A stretch of 64,000 nt of DNA. Origin: JBBROS01 sp963752225 (lineage in GTDB: Bacteria > Pseudomonadota > Alphaproteobacteria > Acetobacterales > Acetobacteraceae). The notes under the pieces are model-generated. The model searched no databases and was not told where the DNA came from. It worked only from the letters and a program-made list of their open reading frames with translations. The stretch spans positions 23,729 to 87,728 of the forward strand of contig CAVVXS010000014.1 of NCBI GenBank assembly GCA_963752225.1, given 5' to 3'. Every line of letters starts with the position of its first letter. Positions within the stretch are counted from its first letter, which is position 1. Below are positions 1 through 7,500 of the stretch, in pieces. The translations under genes were made by a program, and so were the position numbers.

Positions 1-191
1 CCGGCTGGCACGTGCCGCCGGGCGACCCGCAGGCCTTGGCCGCGGTGCTCGACCATGCCTTGGCGATGCGCCCGGACGACCTCGCCGCGCTGGGGGAACG
101 GGCCCGGGCGGGCGTGCTCGAGTGCTACACCGTCGCCCGAATGCAGGCGGCGACGCTCGACGTCTACCGCGAGCTGCTGTGCTCGGCCTGA
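1..191 (+). CDS. Glycosyltransferase C-terminal fragment (GT4-like), cut by window edge
   Basis: The frame is open from base 3 to a TGA at 189-191 and gives about 62 residues. They contain PPGDPQALAAVL, RARAGVLECYT and a final amphipathic helix ending YRELL. This is the usual closing helix pair of a GT-B family 4 glycosyltransferase. The donor- and acceptor-binding parts lie outside the window, so no substrate can be named. It stops 12 bases before a GT9 gene on the same strand, suggesting a glycan (LPS or exopolysaccharide) operon. Family call is moderately sure; function is not. Confidence 0.6.
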   Translation, partial: GWHVPPGDPQALAAVLDHALAMRPDDLAALGERARAGVLECYTVARMQAATLDVYRELLCSA

Positions 192-203
192 CATGGGGCT
201 GAC

Positions 204-1112
204 ATGAACGTGCTGGTGATCAAGCTCGGGGCGCTGGGGGATGTCGTGCTGGCGTTCCAGCCATTCGCCGACATCCGCGCCCATCACGCCGGCGACCGCA
301 TCACGCTGCTGACGACCGCGCCATTCGCGGGGCTGCTGCGGGTAAGTCCGTGGTTCGACGAGGTCCGGGTGGATAAGCGGCCGTCCTGGTGGAACCTGCC
401 CGGGGTGCTGGCCCTGCGCCGCGCGTTGCGCGGGTTCGACCTTGTCTACGATCTGCAGACCAGCGGGCGGTCGTCGCGCTACCACGCCTTGGCGGGGCGG
501 CCGGCCTGGTCCGGCATCGCCCGCGGCGCCAGCCTGCCGCACAGCAACCCGGGCCGCAACGCGATGCACACGCTCGAGCGGCAGCGCGACCAGTTGGCGA
601 TGGCAGGGGTGCCGCCGGGGCCGCCGGCCGAGCTGGGCTGGCTGACCCGGCGGGCGCCGTTCGTCCCCCCGCCCTATGCCGTGCTGGTGCCCGGCGCCGC
701 CCCGCACCGGCCGGAGAAGCGTTGGCCGGCGGAGCAGTTCGGCGAGTTGGCCGCGTTGCTGGAAGGGCTCGGGGTCACGCCGGTGGTGGCCGGCGCCGCG
801 CCGGACCGCCCGCTGGCGGCTGCCATCCGCCGGGCCTGTCCGGTCGCGGTGGACCTGACCGGCCGGACCAGCTTGCCGGAGTTGGCGGGCCTGGTCGCCG
901 GGGCCGCGTTCGCGGTCGGCAACGACACCGGGCCGATGCATCTGGCTGCCGCCGTCGGCTGCCCCGGTGTCGTGCTGTTCGGCGCGGGCAGCGACCCGGC
1001 GCTGACGGCTCCGCGTGGCCGCATGCAGGTGCTGCGCGCCGCGCATCTGGCCGACCTCCCGCTCGCGAGGGTTGCGGCGGCGCTGCCGCAGGCCCATACG
1101 ACTCCGCCCTGA
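204..1112 (+). CDS. Glycosyltransferase family 9 (LPS heptosyltransferase-like)
   Basis: A 302-residue protein beginning MNVLVIKLGALGDVVLAFQ, the N-terminal signature of ADP-heptose:LPS heptosyltransferases (GT-B fold, family 9). The C-terminal half has a PGAAPHRPEKRWPAEQF segment and then GNDTGPMHLAAAVGCP, the conserved nucleotide-sugar site (D/N-T-G-P-M-H). Length is a little short of WaaC/WaaF (320-350). It acts at the inner-membrane cytoplasmic face on a lipid-linked acceptor. The ATG lies 12 bases after the preceding glycosyltransferase, so both belong to one surface-glycan unit; thrS follows 27 bases downstream. Heptose as donor is inferred from the family only. Confidence 0.85.
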   Translation: MNVLVIKLGALGDVVLAFQPFADIRAHHAGDRITLLTTAPFAGLLRVSPWFDEVRVDKRPSWWNLPGVLALRRALRGFDLVYDLQTSGRSSRYHALAGRPAWSGIARGASLPHSNPGRNAMHTLERQRDQLAMAGVPPGPPAELGWLTRRAPFVPPPYAVLVPGAAPHRPEKRWPAEQFGELAALLEGLGVTPVVAGAAPDRPLAAAIRRACPVAVDLTGRTSLPELAGLVAGAAFAVGNDTGPMHLAAAVGCPGVVLFGAGSDPALTAPRGRMQVLRAAHLADLPLARVAAALPQAHTTPP

Positions 1113-1139
1113 AATCACTCGTCCGACACGGAACCCGCC

Positions 1140-3116
1140 ATGCCCGCCATCACCCTGCCCGACGGTTCGATCCGACGCTTCGACGCGCCGGTCACCGGCA
1201 CGGACGTGGCGGCGGCGATCGGGCCAGGCCTCGCCAAGGCGGCGCTCGCGATGCAGGTGGACGGCGCGCTGCAGGACCTGGCGCGGCCGATCGAGCATGA
1301 CGCCAGCCTGCGTTTCATCACTAGGCGGGATCCGGAAGCGCTGGAGATGATCCGCCACGACGCCGCGCACGTGCTGGCCGAGGCGGTGCAGGCGCTTTAC
1401 CCCGGTACCCAGGTCACGATCGGGCCGCCGATCGAGAACGGCTTCTACTACGATTTCGCCCGCAACGAGCCGTTCAAGCCGGACGACTTCGCCGCCATCG
1501 AGGCCAAGATGCGCGAGATCGTGGCCCGCAACAGCCCGTTCGAGCGCGAGGTCTGGGACCGGGACGAGGCGATCGCCTTCTTCGAGCAGCGCGGCGAGCG
1601 ATACAAGGCCGAGCTGATCCGCGACCTGCCGGCCGACCAGGTCATCACCCTTTATAAGCAGGGCGACTGGATCGACCTCTGCCGCGGCCCGCACATGCGC
1701 GGCACCGGCGACGTCGGCACCGCGTTCAAGCTGATGAAGGTGGCCGGCGCGTATTGGCGGGGCGACCACCGCAACGCCATGCTGAGCCGCATCTACGGCA
1801 CCGCCTGGCGCGACGCGAAGGAACTCGACGCTTACCTGCATCAGTTGGAGGAGGCGGAGCGTCGCGACCATCGCCGCATCGGCCGCGAGATGGACCTGTT
1901 CCATATCCAGGAAGAGGCCACCGGCTCGGTGTTCTGGCACCCCAAGGGCTGGCGCCTGTATCGCGCCGCCGAGGATTATATGCGGCGCCGGCTTGAAGCG
2001 AACGGCTACCAGGAGGTGCGCTCGCCGCAATTGGTAGACCGTCGCTTGTGGGAAGCGAGCGGCCATTGGGACAACTACAAGGAAAACATGTTCATCGCCC
2101 GGGTGGAGGACGAGGACACCACGCTCGCCCTGAAGCCGATGAACTGCCCGTGCCACGTGCTGATCTTCCGCGATCGGCTGCGCTCCTACCGCGAGCTGCC
2201 GCTGCGGATGGCGGAGTTCGGCGCCTGCCATCGCTATGAGCCGAGCGGCGCGCTGCACGGCATCATGCGGGTGCGCGCCTTCACGCAGGACGACGCCCAC
2301 ATCTTCTGCACCGAGGACCAGATCGCGCCGGAAACGGTGGCGTTCGTGGAGCTGCTGTCGAGCGTCTACCGCGATTTCGGCTTCGACAGTTTCCGGGTGA
2401 AGTTCTCTGACCGGCCGGCGGCGCGCGCCGGGTCGGACGAGGTCTGGGACCGGGCCGAGGGGGCGCTGAAGGCGGCTTGCTCGATCGCCGGAGTCGAGTA
2501 CGAGCTGAACCCGGGCGAGGGCGCGTTCTACGGCCCGAAGCTCGAGTTCGTGCTGCGCGACGCGATCGGGCGGGATTGGCAGTGCGGCACCTTGCAGGTG
2601 GATTTCGTGCTGCCGGAGCGGCTGGACGCCACCTACATCGCCGAGGACAGCAGCCGGCAGCGCCCGGTGATGCTGCACCGGGCGATCCTCGGCAGCTTCG
2701 AGCGGTTTCTCGGCATCCTGATCGAGCAATATGCCGGGCGCTTTCCGATGTGGCTGGCGCCGGTGCAGGTGGTGGTTGCCTCGATCGTGACCGACGCGGC
2801 CGGATATGCCGACGAGGTCGCCGCGGCCTTGCGCGCCCGCGGCCTTGCCGTCCGCGCCGACATCCGCAACGAGAAGATCAACGCCAAGGTGCGCGAGCAT
2901 AGCTTGGCGCATGTCCCGGTGCTGCTGGTGGTGGGCCGGCGCGAGGCCGAGGCCCGGACGGTCGCCATCCGCCGGCTCGGCAGCGACGGGCAGGAAACGG
3001 CGTCGCTCGACGACGTTGTCGTCCGTCTTGCACAGGAGGCGATGCCTCCCGATCTCATTCGTGTTGAATCTGGCGCCGGGCCGGTTCAAGACTACGCCAA
3101 ATCCAAACGTCCATAG
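1140..3116 (+). CDS. thrS: Threonyl-tRNA synthetase
   Basis: A 658-residue class II aminoacyl-tRNA synthetase that charges tRNA-Thr. In order: N-terminal TGS domain (about 1-62, MPAITLPDGSIRRFDAPVTG), the second editing domain with the HxxxH-type motif (IRHDAAHVLAEAV), the catalytic core with zinc-binding NCPCH and the motif-2 region (ACHRYEPSGALHGIMRVR, then FTQDDAHIFC), and the C-terminal anticodon-binding domain from about residue 540. Length matches the bacterial family (about 640). infC follows 24 bases after the stop, the common thrS-infC order. No T-box or operator-like leader is visible in the 27 bases before the ATG. Confidence 0.98.
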   Translation: MPAITLPDGSIRRFDAPVTGTDVAAAIGPGLAKAALAMQVDGALQDLARPIEHDASLRFITRRDPEALEMIRHDAAHVLAEAVQALYPGTQVTIGPPIENGFYYDFARNEPFKPDDFAAIEAKMREIVARNSPFEREVWDRDEAIAFFEQRGERYKAELIRDLPADQVITLYKQGDWIDLCRGPHMRGTGDVGTAFKLMKVAGAYWRGDHRNAMLSRIYGTAWRDAKELDAYLHQLEEAERRDHRRIGREMDLFHIQEEATGSVFWHPKGWRLYRAAEDYMRRRLEANGYQEVRSPQLVDRRLWEASGHWDNYKENMFIARVEDEDTTLALKPMNCPCHVLIFRDRLRSYRELPLRMAEFGACHRYEPSGALHGIMRVRAFTQDDAHIFCTEDQIAPETVAFVELLSSVYRDFGFDSFRVKFSDRPAARAGSDEVWDRAEGALKAACSIAGVEYELNPGEGAFYGPKLEFVLRDAIGRDWQCGTLQVDFVLPERLDATYIAEDSSRQRPVMLHRAILGSFERFLGILIEQYAGRFPMWLAPVQVVVASIVTDAAGYADEVAAALRARGLAVRADIRNEKINAKVREHSLAHVPVLLVVGRREAEARTVAIRRLGSDGQETASLDDVVVRLAQEAMPPDLIRVESGAGPVQDYAKSKRP

Positions 3117-3140
3117 GAGAGTCCGATACCCCGAGGTCCA

Positions 3141-3665
3141 ATGCCCAACTCCACGCCGTCCCGCGACGGACCGCGCGTGAACGAGGATATTCGCGTGCCC
3201 CAGGTGCGCCTGATCGACGCCGAAGGCGAGATGCAGGGCGTCATGTCCGCCCGCGACGCGTTGCTGCGCGCCTATGCGGTGGGCATGGACCTGCTGGAGA
3301 TCAGCCCGAACGCGGATCCGCCGGTTTGCAAGATCCTGGACTACGGCAAGTACAAGTACGAGCTGCAGAAAAAGAAGAATGAGGCGAAGAAGCGCCAGCG
3401 CGTGATCGAGATCAAGGAGATCAAGGTCCGCCCGAACATCGACGAGAACGATTACGAAGTGAAGATGCGGGCGATGAAGAAATTCATCGAGGAAGGCGAC
3501 AAGGTCAAGGTCACCCTCCGCTTCCGCGGCCGCGAGATGGCGCACCAGGATATTGGCATCAAGGTGCTCGAGCGCATCCGCGCCGAGCTCGAGGTGACAA
3601 CCAAGGTGGAGCAGATGCCGCGAATGGAAAACCGGCAGATGATCATGGTGCTGTCGCCACGCTGA
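3141..3665 (+). CDS. infC: Translation initiation factor IF-3
   Basis: A 174-residue IF-3 that binds the 30S subunit, keeps it apart from 50S and checks the start codon. The N domain has GPRVNEDIRVPQVRLID and the YGKYKYE motif; a lysine-rich linker follows (KKKNEAKKRQ); the C domain has KEIKVRPNIDENDYEVK and ends at MVLSPR. The family is often translated from AUU for autoregulation. Here a plain ATG at 3141 is the best start, giving a short extension before the conserved RVNEDIR. Probably co-transcribed with thrS. Confidence 0.97.
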   Translation: MPNSTPSRDGPRVNEDIRVPQVRLIDAEGEMQGVMSARDALLRAYAVGMDLLEISPNADPPVCKILDYGKYKYELQKKKNEAKKRQRVIEIKEIKVRPNIDENDYEVKMRAMKKFIEEGDKVKVTLRFRGREMAHQDIGIKVLERIRAELEVTTKVEQMPRMENRQMIMVLSPR

Positions 3666-3707
3666 CGCGGCCGATACGCCGCTTCGGTTACGTCCGCAAA
3701 CGCGAGG

Positions 3708-3735
3708 GATGGCCGGGTCAAGCCCGGCCATGACG
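3708..3735 (+). repeat. Extragenic palindrome (GGCCGGGTCAAGCCCGGCC type)
   Basis: A perfect 7-bp inverted repeat (3711-3717 and 3723-3729) with a TCAAG loop, flanked by GAT and ATGACG. It sits between convergent infC and tarD and may end transcription from either side. The design (a 'CCGGACTTGATCCGG'-like core next to GATGACG) resembles the pair at 44923-45018, so it is probably a copy of the same dispersed alphaproteobacterial repeat family. Confidence 0.65.
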
Positions 3736-3777
3736 TAAAGGGTGCTCCTGGTGCGGGGCGTCTCGGCCGCCCGGCCC

Positions 3778-4938
3778 CTATGCCGCCAGTGCGCGCATCT
3801 GCGCATAGAGGTCCGACTTACCCTCGAACCCGATGCCCGGCAGGTCCGGCATGACGATATGGCCGTCCTCGACCCGCACCGTGTCGGGGAACCCGCCATA
3901 GGGCTGGAACAGGTCCGGGTAGCTTTCATTGCCGCCTAGCCCCAACCCGGCGGCGATGTTGAGCGACATTTGGTGGCCCCCATGCGGGATACAGCGCGCG
4001 GGCGACCAGCCGGCGCCGCGGATCACGTCGATCGTGCGAAGGTATTCGCACAATCCATACGACAGCGCGCAGTCGAATTGCAGCCAGTCGCGGTCCGGCC
4101 GCATGGCGCCGTAGCGAAGCAGGTTGCGGGCATCCTGGTGGCTGAACAGGTTCTCGCCGGTTGCCATCGGCCCCGGGTAGAACTCGGCCAGTGCCGCCTG
4201 CAGCTGGTAGTCGAGCGGGTCGCCGGCTTCCTCGTACCAGAACAGCGGGTAATCCCGCAGCATCTTCGCGTAGGCGATGGCCGTTTCGAGGTCGAAGCGG
4301 CCATTGGCGTCGACCGCGAGTTGCGCGTCCGAGCCGATCTCGGTCAGCACCGCCTCGATGCGCGACCTGTCTTCCTCGATCGAGGCGCCGCCGATCTTCA
4401 TCTTCACCACCGAGTAGCCGCGGTCGAGGTAGGAGCGCATCTCGCCGCACAGCGCGCCCAGATCCTTGCCGGGGTAGTAGTAGCCGCCGGCCGCATAGAC
4501 GAACACGCGCGGATTGGCGGCGCGGCCCTCGCGTTCGGCCAGAAGGCGGAACAGCGGCTTGCGCTCCAGCTTGGCGCGGGCGTCCCACAGCGCCATGTCG
4601 ATCGTGCCGACTGCGACCGAGCGTTCGCCGTGGCCGCCGGGCTTCTCGTTGCTCATCATCGCCGCCCAGGCGCGATGCGGATCGAGCACGCCGTCCTCGT
4701 CCAGCAGCGAGGCCGGGGGCGCCTCCATCAAACGCGGCGCGAACCGCTCGCGGATCAGCCCGCCCTGGCCGTAGCGGCCATTGCTGTTGAAGCCGTAGCC
4801 GACGACGGTCTTGCCGTCGCGTATCTCGTCGGTGACGACGGCGACCAGGCTCGTCGTCATTTTTGTAAAATCGATGTAGGCGTTGCGGATCGGCGAGCTG
4901 ATCGGCCGGGTGATCTCGCGGACGTCGGTGATGCGCAT
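3778..4938 (-). CDS. tarD: D(-)-tartrate dehydratase-like enolase-superfamily enzyme
   Basis: A 386-residue mandelate racemase/muconate lactonizing enzyme superfamily member. The capping domain is followed by the barrel with KMK at 179-181 (catalytic Lys 181), metal ligands D210 (VDANGRF), E236/E237 (WYEEAGDP) and E262 (TGENLF), and the second base in IPHGGHQM (H319/H322). The whole sequence, including NAYIDFTKMTTSLVAVVTD and FVYAAGGYYYPGK, matches my memory of the Bradyrhizobium D-tartrate dehydratase, which makes oxaloacetate from D-tartrate. Co-transcribed downstream of a TetR gene (9-base gap). A related sugar acid remains possible as substrate. Confidence 0.85.
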   Translation of the reverse strand: MRITDVREITRPISSPIRNAYIDFTKMTTSLVAVVTDEIRDGKTVVGYGFNSNGRYGQGGLIRERFAPRLMEAPPASLLDEDGVLDPHRAWAAMMSNEKPGGHGERSVAVGTIDMALWDARAKLERKPLFRLLAEREGRAANPRVFVYAAGGYYYPGKDLGALCGEMRSYLDRGYSVVKMKIGGASIEEDRSRIEAVLTEIGSDAQLAVDANGRFDLETAIAYAKMLRDYPLFWYEEAGDPLDYQLQAALAEFYPGPMATGENLFSHQDARNLLRYGAMRPDRDWLQFDCALSYGLCEYLRTIDVIRGAGWSPARCIPHGGHQMSLNIAAGLGLGGNESYPDLFQPYGGFPDTVRVEDGHIVMPDLPGIGFEGKSDLYAQMRALAA

Positions 4939-4947
4939 CGAAACTCC

Positions 4948-5592
4948 CTAGAGCGACTTCGCCCGCAGTTCAATTGCCGCCGCTGCCCGTGCCACCGGCT
5001 CGGTCGTAGGCGTCGCAGCCGCCTCGAGCATTGACGCCGCGCGGCGCACGGCCGCCGCGATCTCGTCGCTCAGCGCCGGGTCCTTGACGGCGCGCGCCAT
5101 CGACACCCCGCCTGCCAGCAATGCCAGCAGCGCGGTCGCGTCGGCGCGCCGGTCGGCCGCGGTGCCGGACGCCATGCCCGCCGCCGCGGCTTCGATCACG
5201 TCCCGCAGCCCCGCCTCGTACGCCGCGCGTGCGTCGTCGTCCGCCCGCGCAACCTCGCCGGTCAAGCTCTGAAGGGCGCAGCTCTCGGCAAGGTCGCAGG
5301 TCCGGCGGTCGCCGAGGTAGAAATCGACGAAGCGCTGCCGCCAACCCGAGCCCGCTGCACGCGTCTGCTCGATGCCGGCTCGCAAGTCGAGCATGCCGGC
5401 GGCCACTGCCGCTCGGAACGCCGCCGCCTTGGACTTGAAGTGGGTGTAGAACGCGCCGGAGGTCACCCCGGCTTGCTTGGCCAACTCGTCCACGCCCAGG
5501 CCGCCGAAGCCGCGGCTGCGAAAGCCCCGGCCGGCGCTGGCAAGGATGCGTGCCCTGCTTTCTTCCTTGCGTTCCGCTCGCCCGCTCATCAT
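4948..5592 (-). CDS. TetR-family transcriptional regulator
   Basis: A 214-residue one-component repressor. The N-terminal helix-turn-helix is plain: ARILASAGRGFRSRGF, VDELAKQAGVTSGAFYTHFKSK (residues about 15-58). The remainder is the variable ligand-binding domain; its LAESCALQSLTGE segment resembles the common TetR C-terminal pattern. It lies directly upstream of tarD and divergent from a tautomerase gene. The 153 bases between the two start codons hold three copies of a 14-bp palindrome that I infer to be its operators, implying autoregulation plus control of both directions. Confidence 0.9.
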   Translation of the reverse strand: MMSGRAERKEESRARILASAGRGFRSRGFGGLGVDELAKQAGVTSGAFYTHFKSKAAAFRAAVAAGMLDLRAGIEQTRAAGSGWRQRFVDFYLGDRRTCDLAESCALQSLTGEVARADDDARAAYEAGLRDVIEAAAAGMASGTAADRRADATALLALLAGGVSMARAVKDPALSDEIAAAVRRAASMLEAAATPTTEPVARAAAAIELRAKSL

Positions 5593-5606
5593 TCACCCGC
5601 TTTCGC

Positions 5607-5620
5607 ATAACGACCTCTAT
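5607..5620. promoter_or_regulatory. Degenerate operator copy, TetR-tautomerase intergenic
   Basis: ATAACGACCTCTAT. The left half matches the perfect 14-bp palindrome found 30 bases on; the right half is degraded at two positions. It lies only 15 bases from the TetR start codon, where bound protein would block TetR-tarD transcription. Binding by the adjacent TetR product is inferred. Confidence 0.5.
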
Positions 5621-5636
5621 GTCATCCCTTGACGGG

Positions 5637-5650
5637 ATAACGGTCGTTAT
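5637..5650. promoter_or_regulatory. Palindromic operator, probable TetR site
   Basis: ATAACGGTCGTTAT has complementary six-base arms (ATAACG/CGTTAT) around a GT centre. It is the best of three copies between the divergent TetR and tautomerase genes and has the size and symmetry usual for TetR-family operators. Confidence 0.65.
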
Positions 5651-5661
5651 CTATCTTCTGC

Positions 5662-5675
5662 ATCACGACCGTTAT
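5662..5675. promoter_or_regulatory. Third palindromic operator copy
   Basis: ATCACGACCGTTAT differs from the palindrome ATAACGACCGTTAT by one base in the left arm. Centre-to-centre distances between the three copies are 30 and 25 bases. It lies 71 bases before the tautomerase ATG, consistent with overlap of that gene's promoter. Confidence 0.6.
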
Positions 5676-5745
5676 GTAGCGGCCGTGTCTGGCCCCTTCA
5701 AGCGGGATGGTCCCGCCCCCGGGCAGGCCTGAGAAGGAGAGCGAC

Positions 5746-6171
5746 ATGCCCATCATCCTTTATGCGACCGAAGGCGTCCTCGACGAGGCAGCTCAAGGTG
5801 AGGTGTTTGCCGAACTGACGGACGTTTTCCTTAAGCACCACAACCTGTCCGGCAACACGTTCCTGACGCCGAATGTGATCGGCGAGATCTCCCTCATCCC
5901 GCGCGGCAGGTCGTTTTCGGGAGGCAAGCCAGCCGACATTGCCATTGTCGAGCTGAAGGTGCCGTCGTTCGCGCTCGGCACGCCCGAGCAGAAACAGGCG
6001 TTCGTCGCCGACGCGACCGAGGCGGTGCACCGCGCCAGCCAGGGCCGGGTCCCGCGCGATCATGTCTGGGTCAACATGGTCTACGCCGTAGACGGTCTGT
6101 GGGGCATCCAGGGCCAGGCTTACTCGAACGATCAGTTGCTGCAGTCCGTCGCCCAGGCGGCCGCGGCCTGA
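5746..6171 (+). CDS. Tautomerase-superfamily protein
   Basis: A 141-residue protein of the 4-oxalocrotonate tautomerase/MIF fold. Translation from ATG 5746 (preceded by GAGAAGGAGA) puts proline at position 2, the catalytic N-terminal base of the superfamily after Met removal; an upstream ATG at 5707 in the same frame would destroy this, so it was rejected. The size fits the longer, two-repeat tautomerases rather than the 62-residue type. Divergent from TetR-tarD and sharing its operator region, so it may act on a keto/enol intermediate of the same catabolic route. Substrate unknown. Confidence 0.8.
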   Translation: MPIILYATEGVLDEAAQGEVFAELTDVFLKHHNLSGNTFLTPNVIGEISLIPRGRSFSGGKPADIAIVELKVPSFALGTPEQKQAFVADATEAVHRASQGRVPRDHVWVNMVYAVDGLWGIQGQAYSNDQLLQSVAQAAAA

Positions 6172-6249
6172 GCCATCCCGCGCCCTGCCGCCCGGCGGCG
6201 GGGCGCTCGCCCCATCGGAAACGGAGGTCGATAGAGCAACTTAATCCGC

Positions 6250-6268
6250 CCGAACCGACCCGGTTCGG
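6250..6268. terminator. Bidirectional hairpin between convergent genes
   Basis: A perfect 8-bp inverted repeat, CCGAACCG and CGGTTCGG, with a three-base ACC loop. It lies between the tautomerase stop (6171) and the stop of the convergent FMN oxidase (6281). There is no strong T tract, so strength is uncertain. Confidence 0.55.
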
Positions 6269-6280
6269 TCGGATGTTGCT

Positions 6281-7372
6281 TCAGTAGCGGTGACCGGCGA
6301 TGTCCAGCAGCGGGAAGGCGCTCAACGCATGCGGCGGCGTCACCGCCTCGACCGCGCGCAGGTAGCTGCGGTCGAGTTGGGCGAAGTTGGTGACCCCGAG
6401 CAGGCCCAGGCATTCCACCACCTCGTATTCCAGCAGCTCGATGACACGATCGATCCCCTCGGCGCCGCCGGCCGCCAAGCCGTAGCAATAGAGCCGACCC
6501 ATGCAAACCAAGTCGGCGCCCATTGCCATCGCCTTCACGATGTCGCTGCCGCGGCTCACCCCGCCATCGACGATCACCAACGCCCGCCCGGCGACCGCCT
6601 CCAGCACCTCGCCCAGCACCTCCATCGACCCGGCGCCATGATCGAGCTGACGCCCGCCATGGTTGCTGACATAGACACCGTCGACGCCCAGCGCGCAGGC
6701 CCGGGCCGCGTCCTCGGCGGTGGCGATGCCTTTGAGGAACAGCTTGATGCGGTGCTTGTCGCGGAACCGGGCGATGTCGTCCCAACCGAGCCGCGCCTGA
6801 TATTCCATGCCGGGCGAGCGGGCGCGCCAGGGTTTGGTGAAGCGCTTGGCGATGTCGCGCTCGCGCCGGCTGTAGAGAGCGCTATCGACGGTGATGCAGA
6901 ACGCGTCCCAGCCGGTGTCAACCACCCGGCGCACGTAGTCGTCCATCCAATCATGGTCGCCGCGTACGTAAAGCTGGAATACTTTCGGCCCCGTTGCGGC
7001 GGCGGCCACCACCTCCAGCTTCGGTTCGCTGACGGAGCTCAGGAAGAACGGCACCCCCGCCATGCCCGCGCCGCGCGCGACCGCCTCGCCGCCGCCGGCG
7101 CCGATCTGCTCCAACCCGCCGACCGGGGCGAGCGCCAACGGCAGGCGGATCGTGTGGCCGAGAAATTGGGTCGTGGTGTCGACCTCGTCGACCGATTGCA
7201 GCACGCGCGGGCGAAAGCCGATGCGGTCGAAGGCGAGACGGTTGCGGCAAACGGTGGTTTCGGTCGCGGTGCCACCGACGAGGTAGTCCCAGATATTCTG
7301 GTTGAGGTTGATGCGGGCGGCGGCCACTACCTCGTGCAATACCTGGAAGCGTTCCTCGAAGCCGTTGCTCAT
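6281..7372 (-). CDS. FMN-dependent alpha-hydroxy-acid oxidase/dehydrogenase
   Basis: A 363-residue TIM-barrel flavoenzyme of the L-lactate dehydrogenase (LldD)/glycolate oxidase family, oxidising an L-2-hydroxy acid to the 2-keto acid. Landmarks: RPRVLQSVDEVDTTTQFLG near the N terminus, LALAPVGGLEQIGAGGGE, LFLKGIATAEDA with the FMN-binding Lys, VYVSNHGGRQLDHG with the catalytic His-Gly-Gly-Arg, IVDGGVSRGSDIVKAMAMGADLVCMGR (phosphate site). The start was set at ATG 7372 because a strong GAGGAGG lies just upstream. It is the last gene after a DctPQM TRAP transporter on the same strand, which probably imports its substrate. Confidence 0.9.
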   Translation of the reverse strand: MSNGFEERFQVLHEVVAAARINLNQNIWDYLVGGTATETTVCRNRLAFDRIGFRPRVLQSVDEVDTTTQFLGHTIRLPLALAPVGGLEQIGAGGGEAVARGAGMAGVPFFLSSVSEPKLEVVAAAATGPKVFQLYVRGDHDWMDDYVRRVVDTGWDAFCITVDSALYSRRERDIAKRFTKPWRARSPGMEYQARLGWDDIARFRDKHRIKLFLKGIATAEDAARACALGVDGVYVSNHGGRQLDHGAGSMEVLGEVLEAVAGRALVIVDGGVSRGSDIVKAMAMGADLVCMGRLYCYGLAAGGAEGIDRVIELLEYEVVECLGLLGVTNFAQLDRSYLRAVEAVTPPHALSAFPLLDIAGHRY

Positions 7373-7392
7373 GCGCCTTGCCTCCTCAAGGT

Positions 7393-7494
7393 CAGGGGCT
7401 TTGCCCCTGGACCCCATCAAAGGCGGAGCCTTTGAAATCCCATTGATGCGGGTCTGGGGGCGCCGCCCCCAGTGGGTCCAGGGCGGAGCCCTGG
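7393..7494. repeat. Array of four different GC-rich hairpins
   Basis: Four palindromes in a row in about 100 bases: CAGGGGCTTTGCCCCTG (7393-7409), TCAAAGGCGGAGCCTTTGA (7417-7435), CTGGGGGCGCCGCCCCCAG (7454-7472) and CCAGGGCGGAGCCCTGG (7478-7494). Two share the loop core GGCGGAGCC. They fill the gap between the TRAP large permease and the FMN oxidase in what is otherwise one transcription unit. They resemble REP/BIME-type extragenic repeats and could attenuate read-through or protect the upstream mRNA. Confidence 0.75.
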
Positions 7495-7500
7495 CCTAAC

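Noticed and set aside
1113..1139. A T-box or tRNA-like leader before thrS
   Set aside because: Only 27 bases separate thrS from the upstream gene, with no stem-loop of that kind.
3121..3145. An AUU start for infC, as in many bacteria
   Set aside because: A normal ATG at 3141 precedes the conserved RVNEDIR and no AUU in frame has a better ribosome site.
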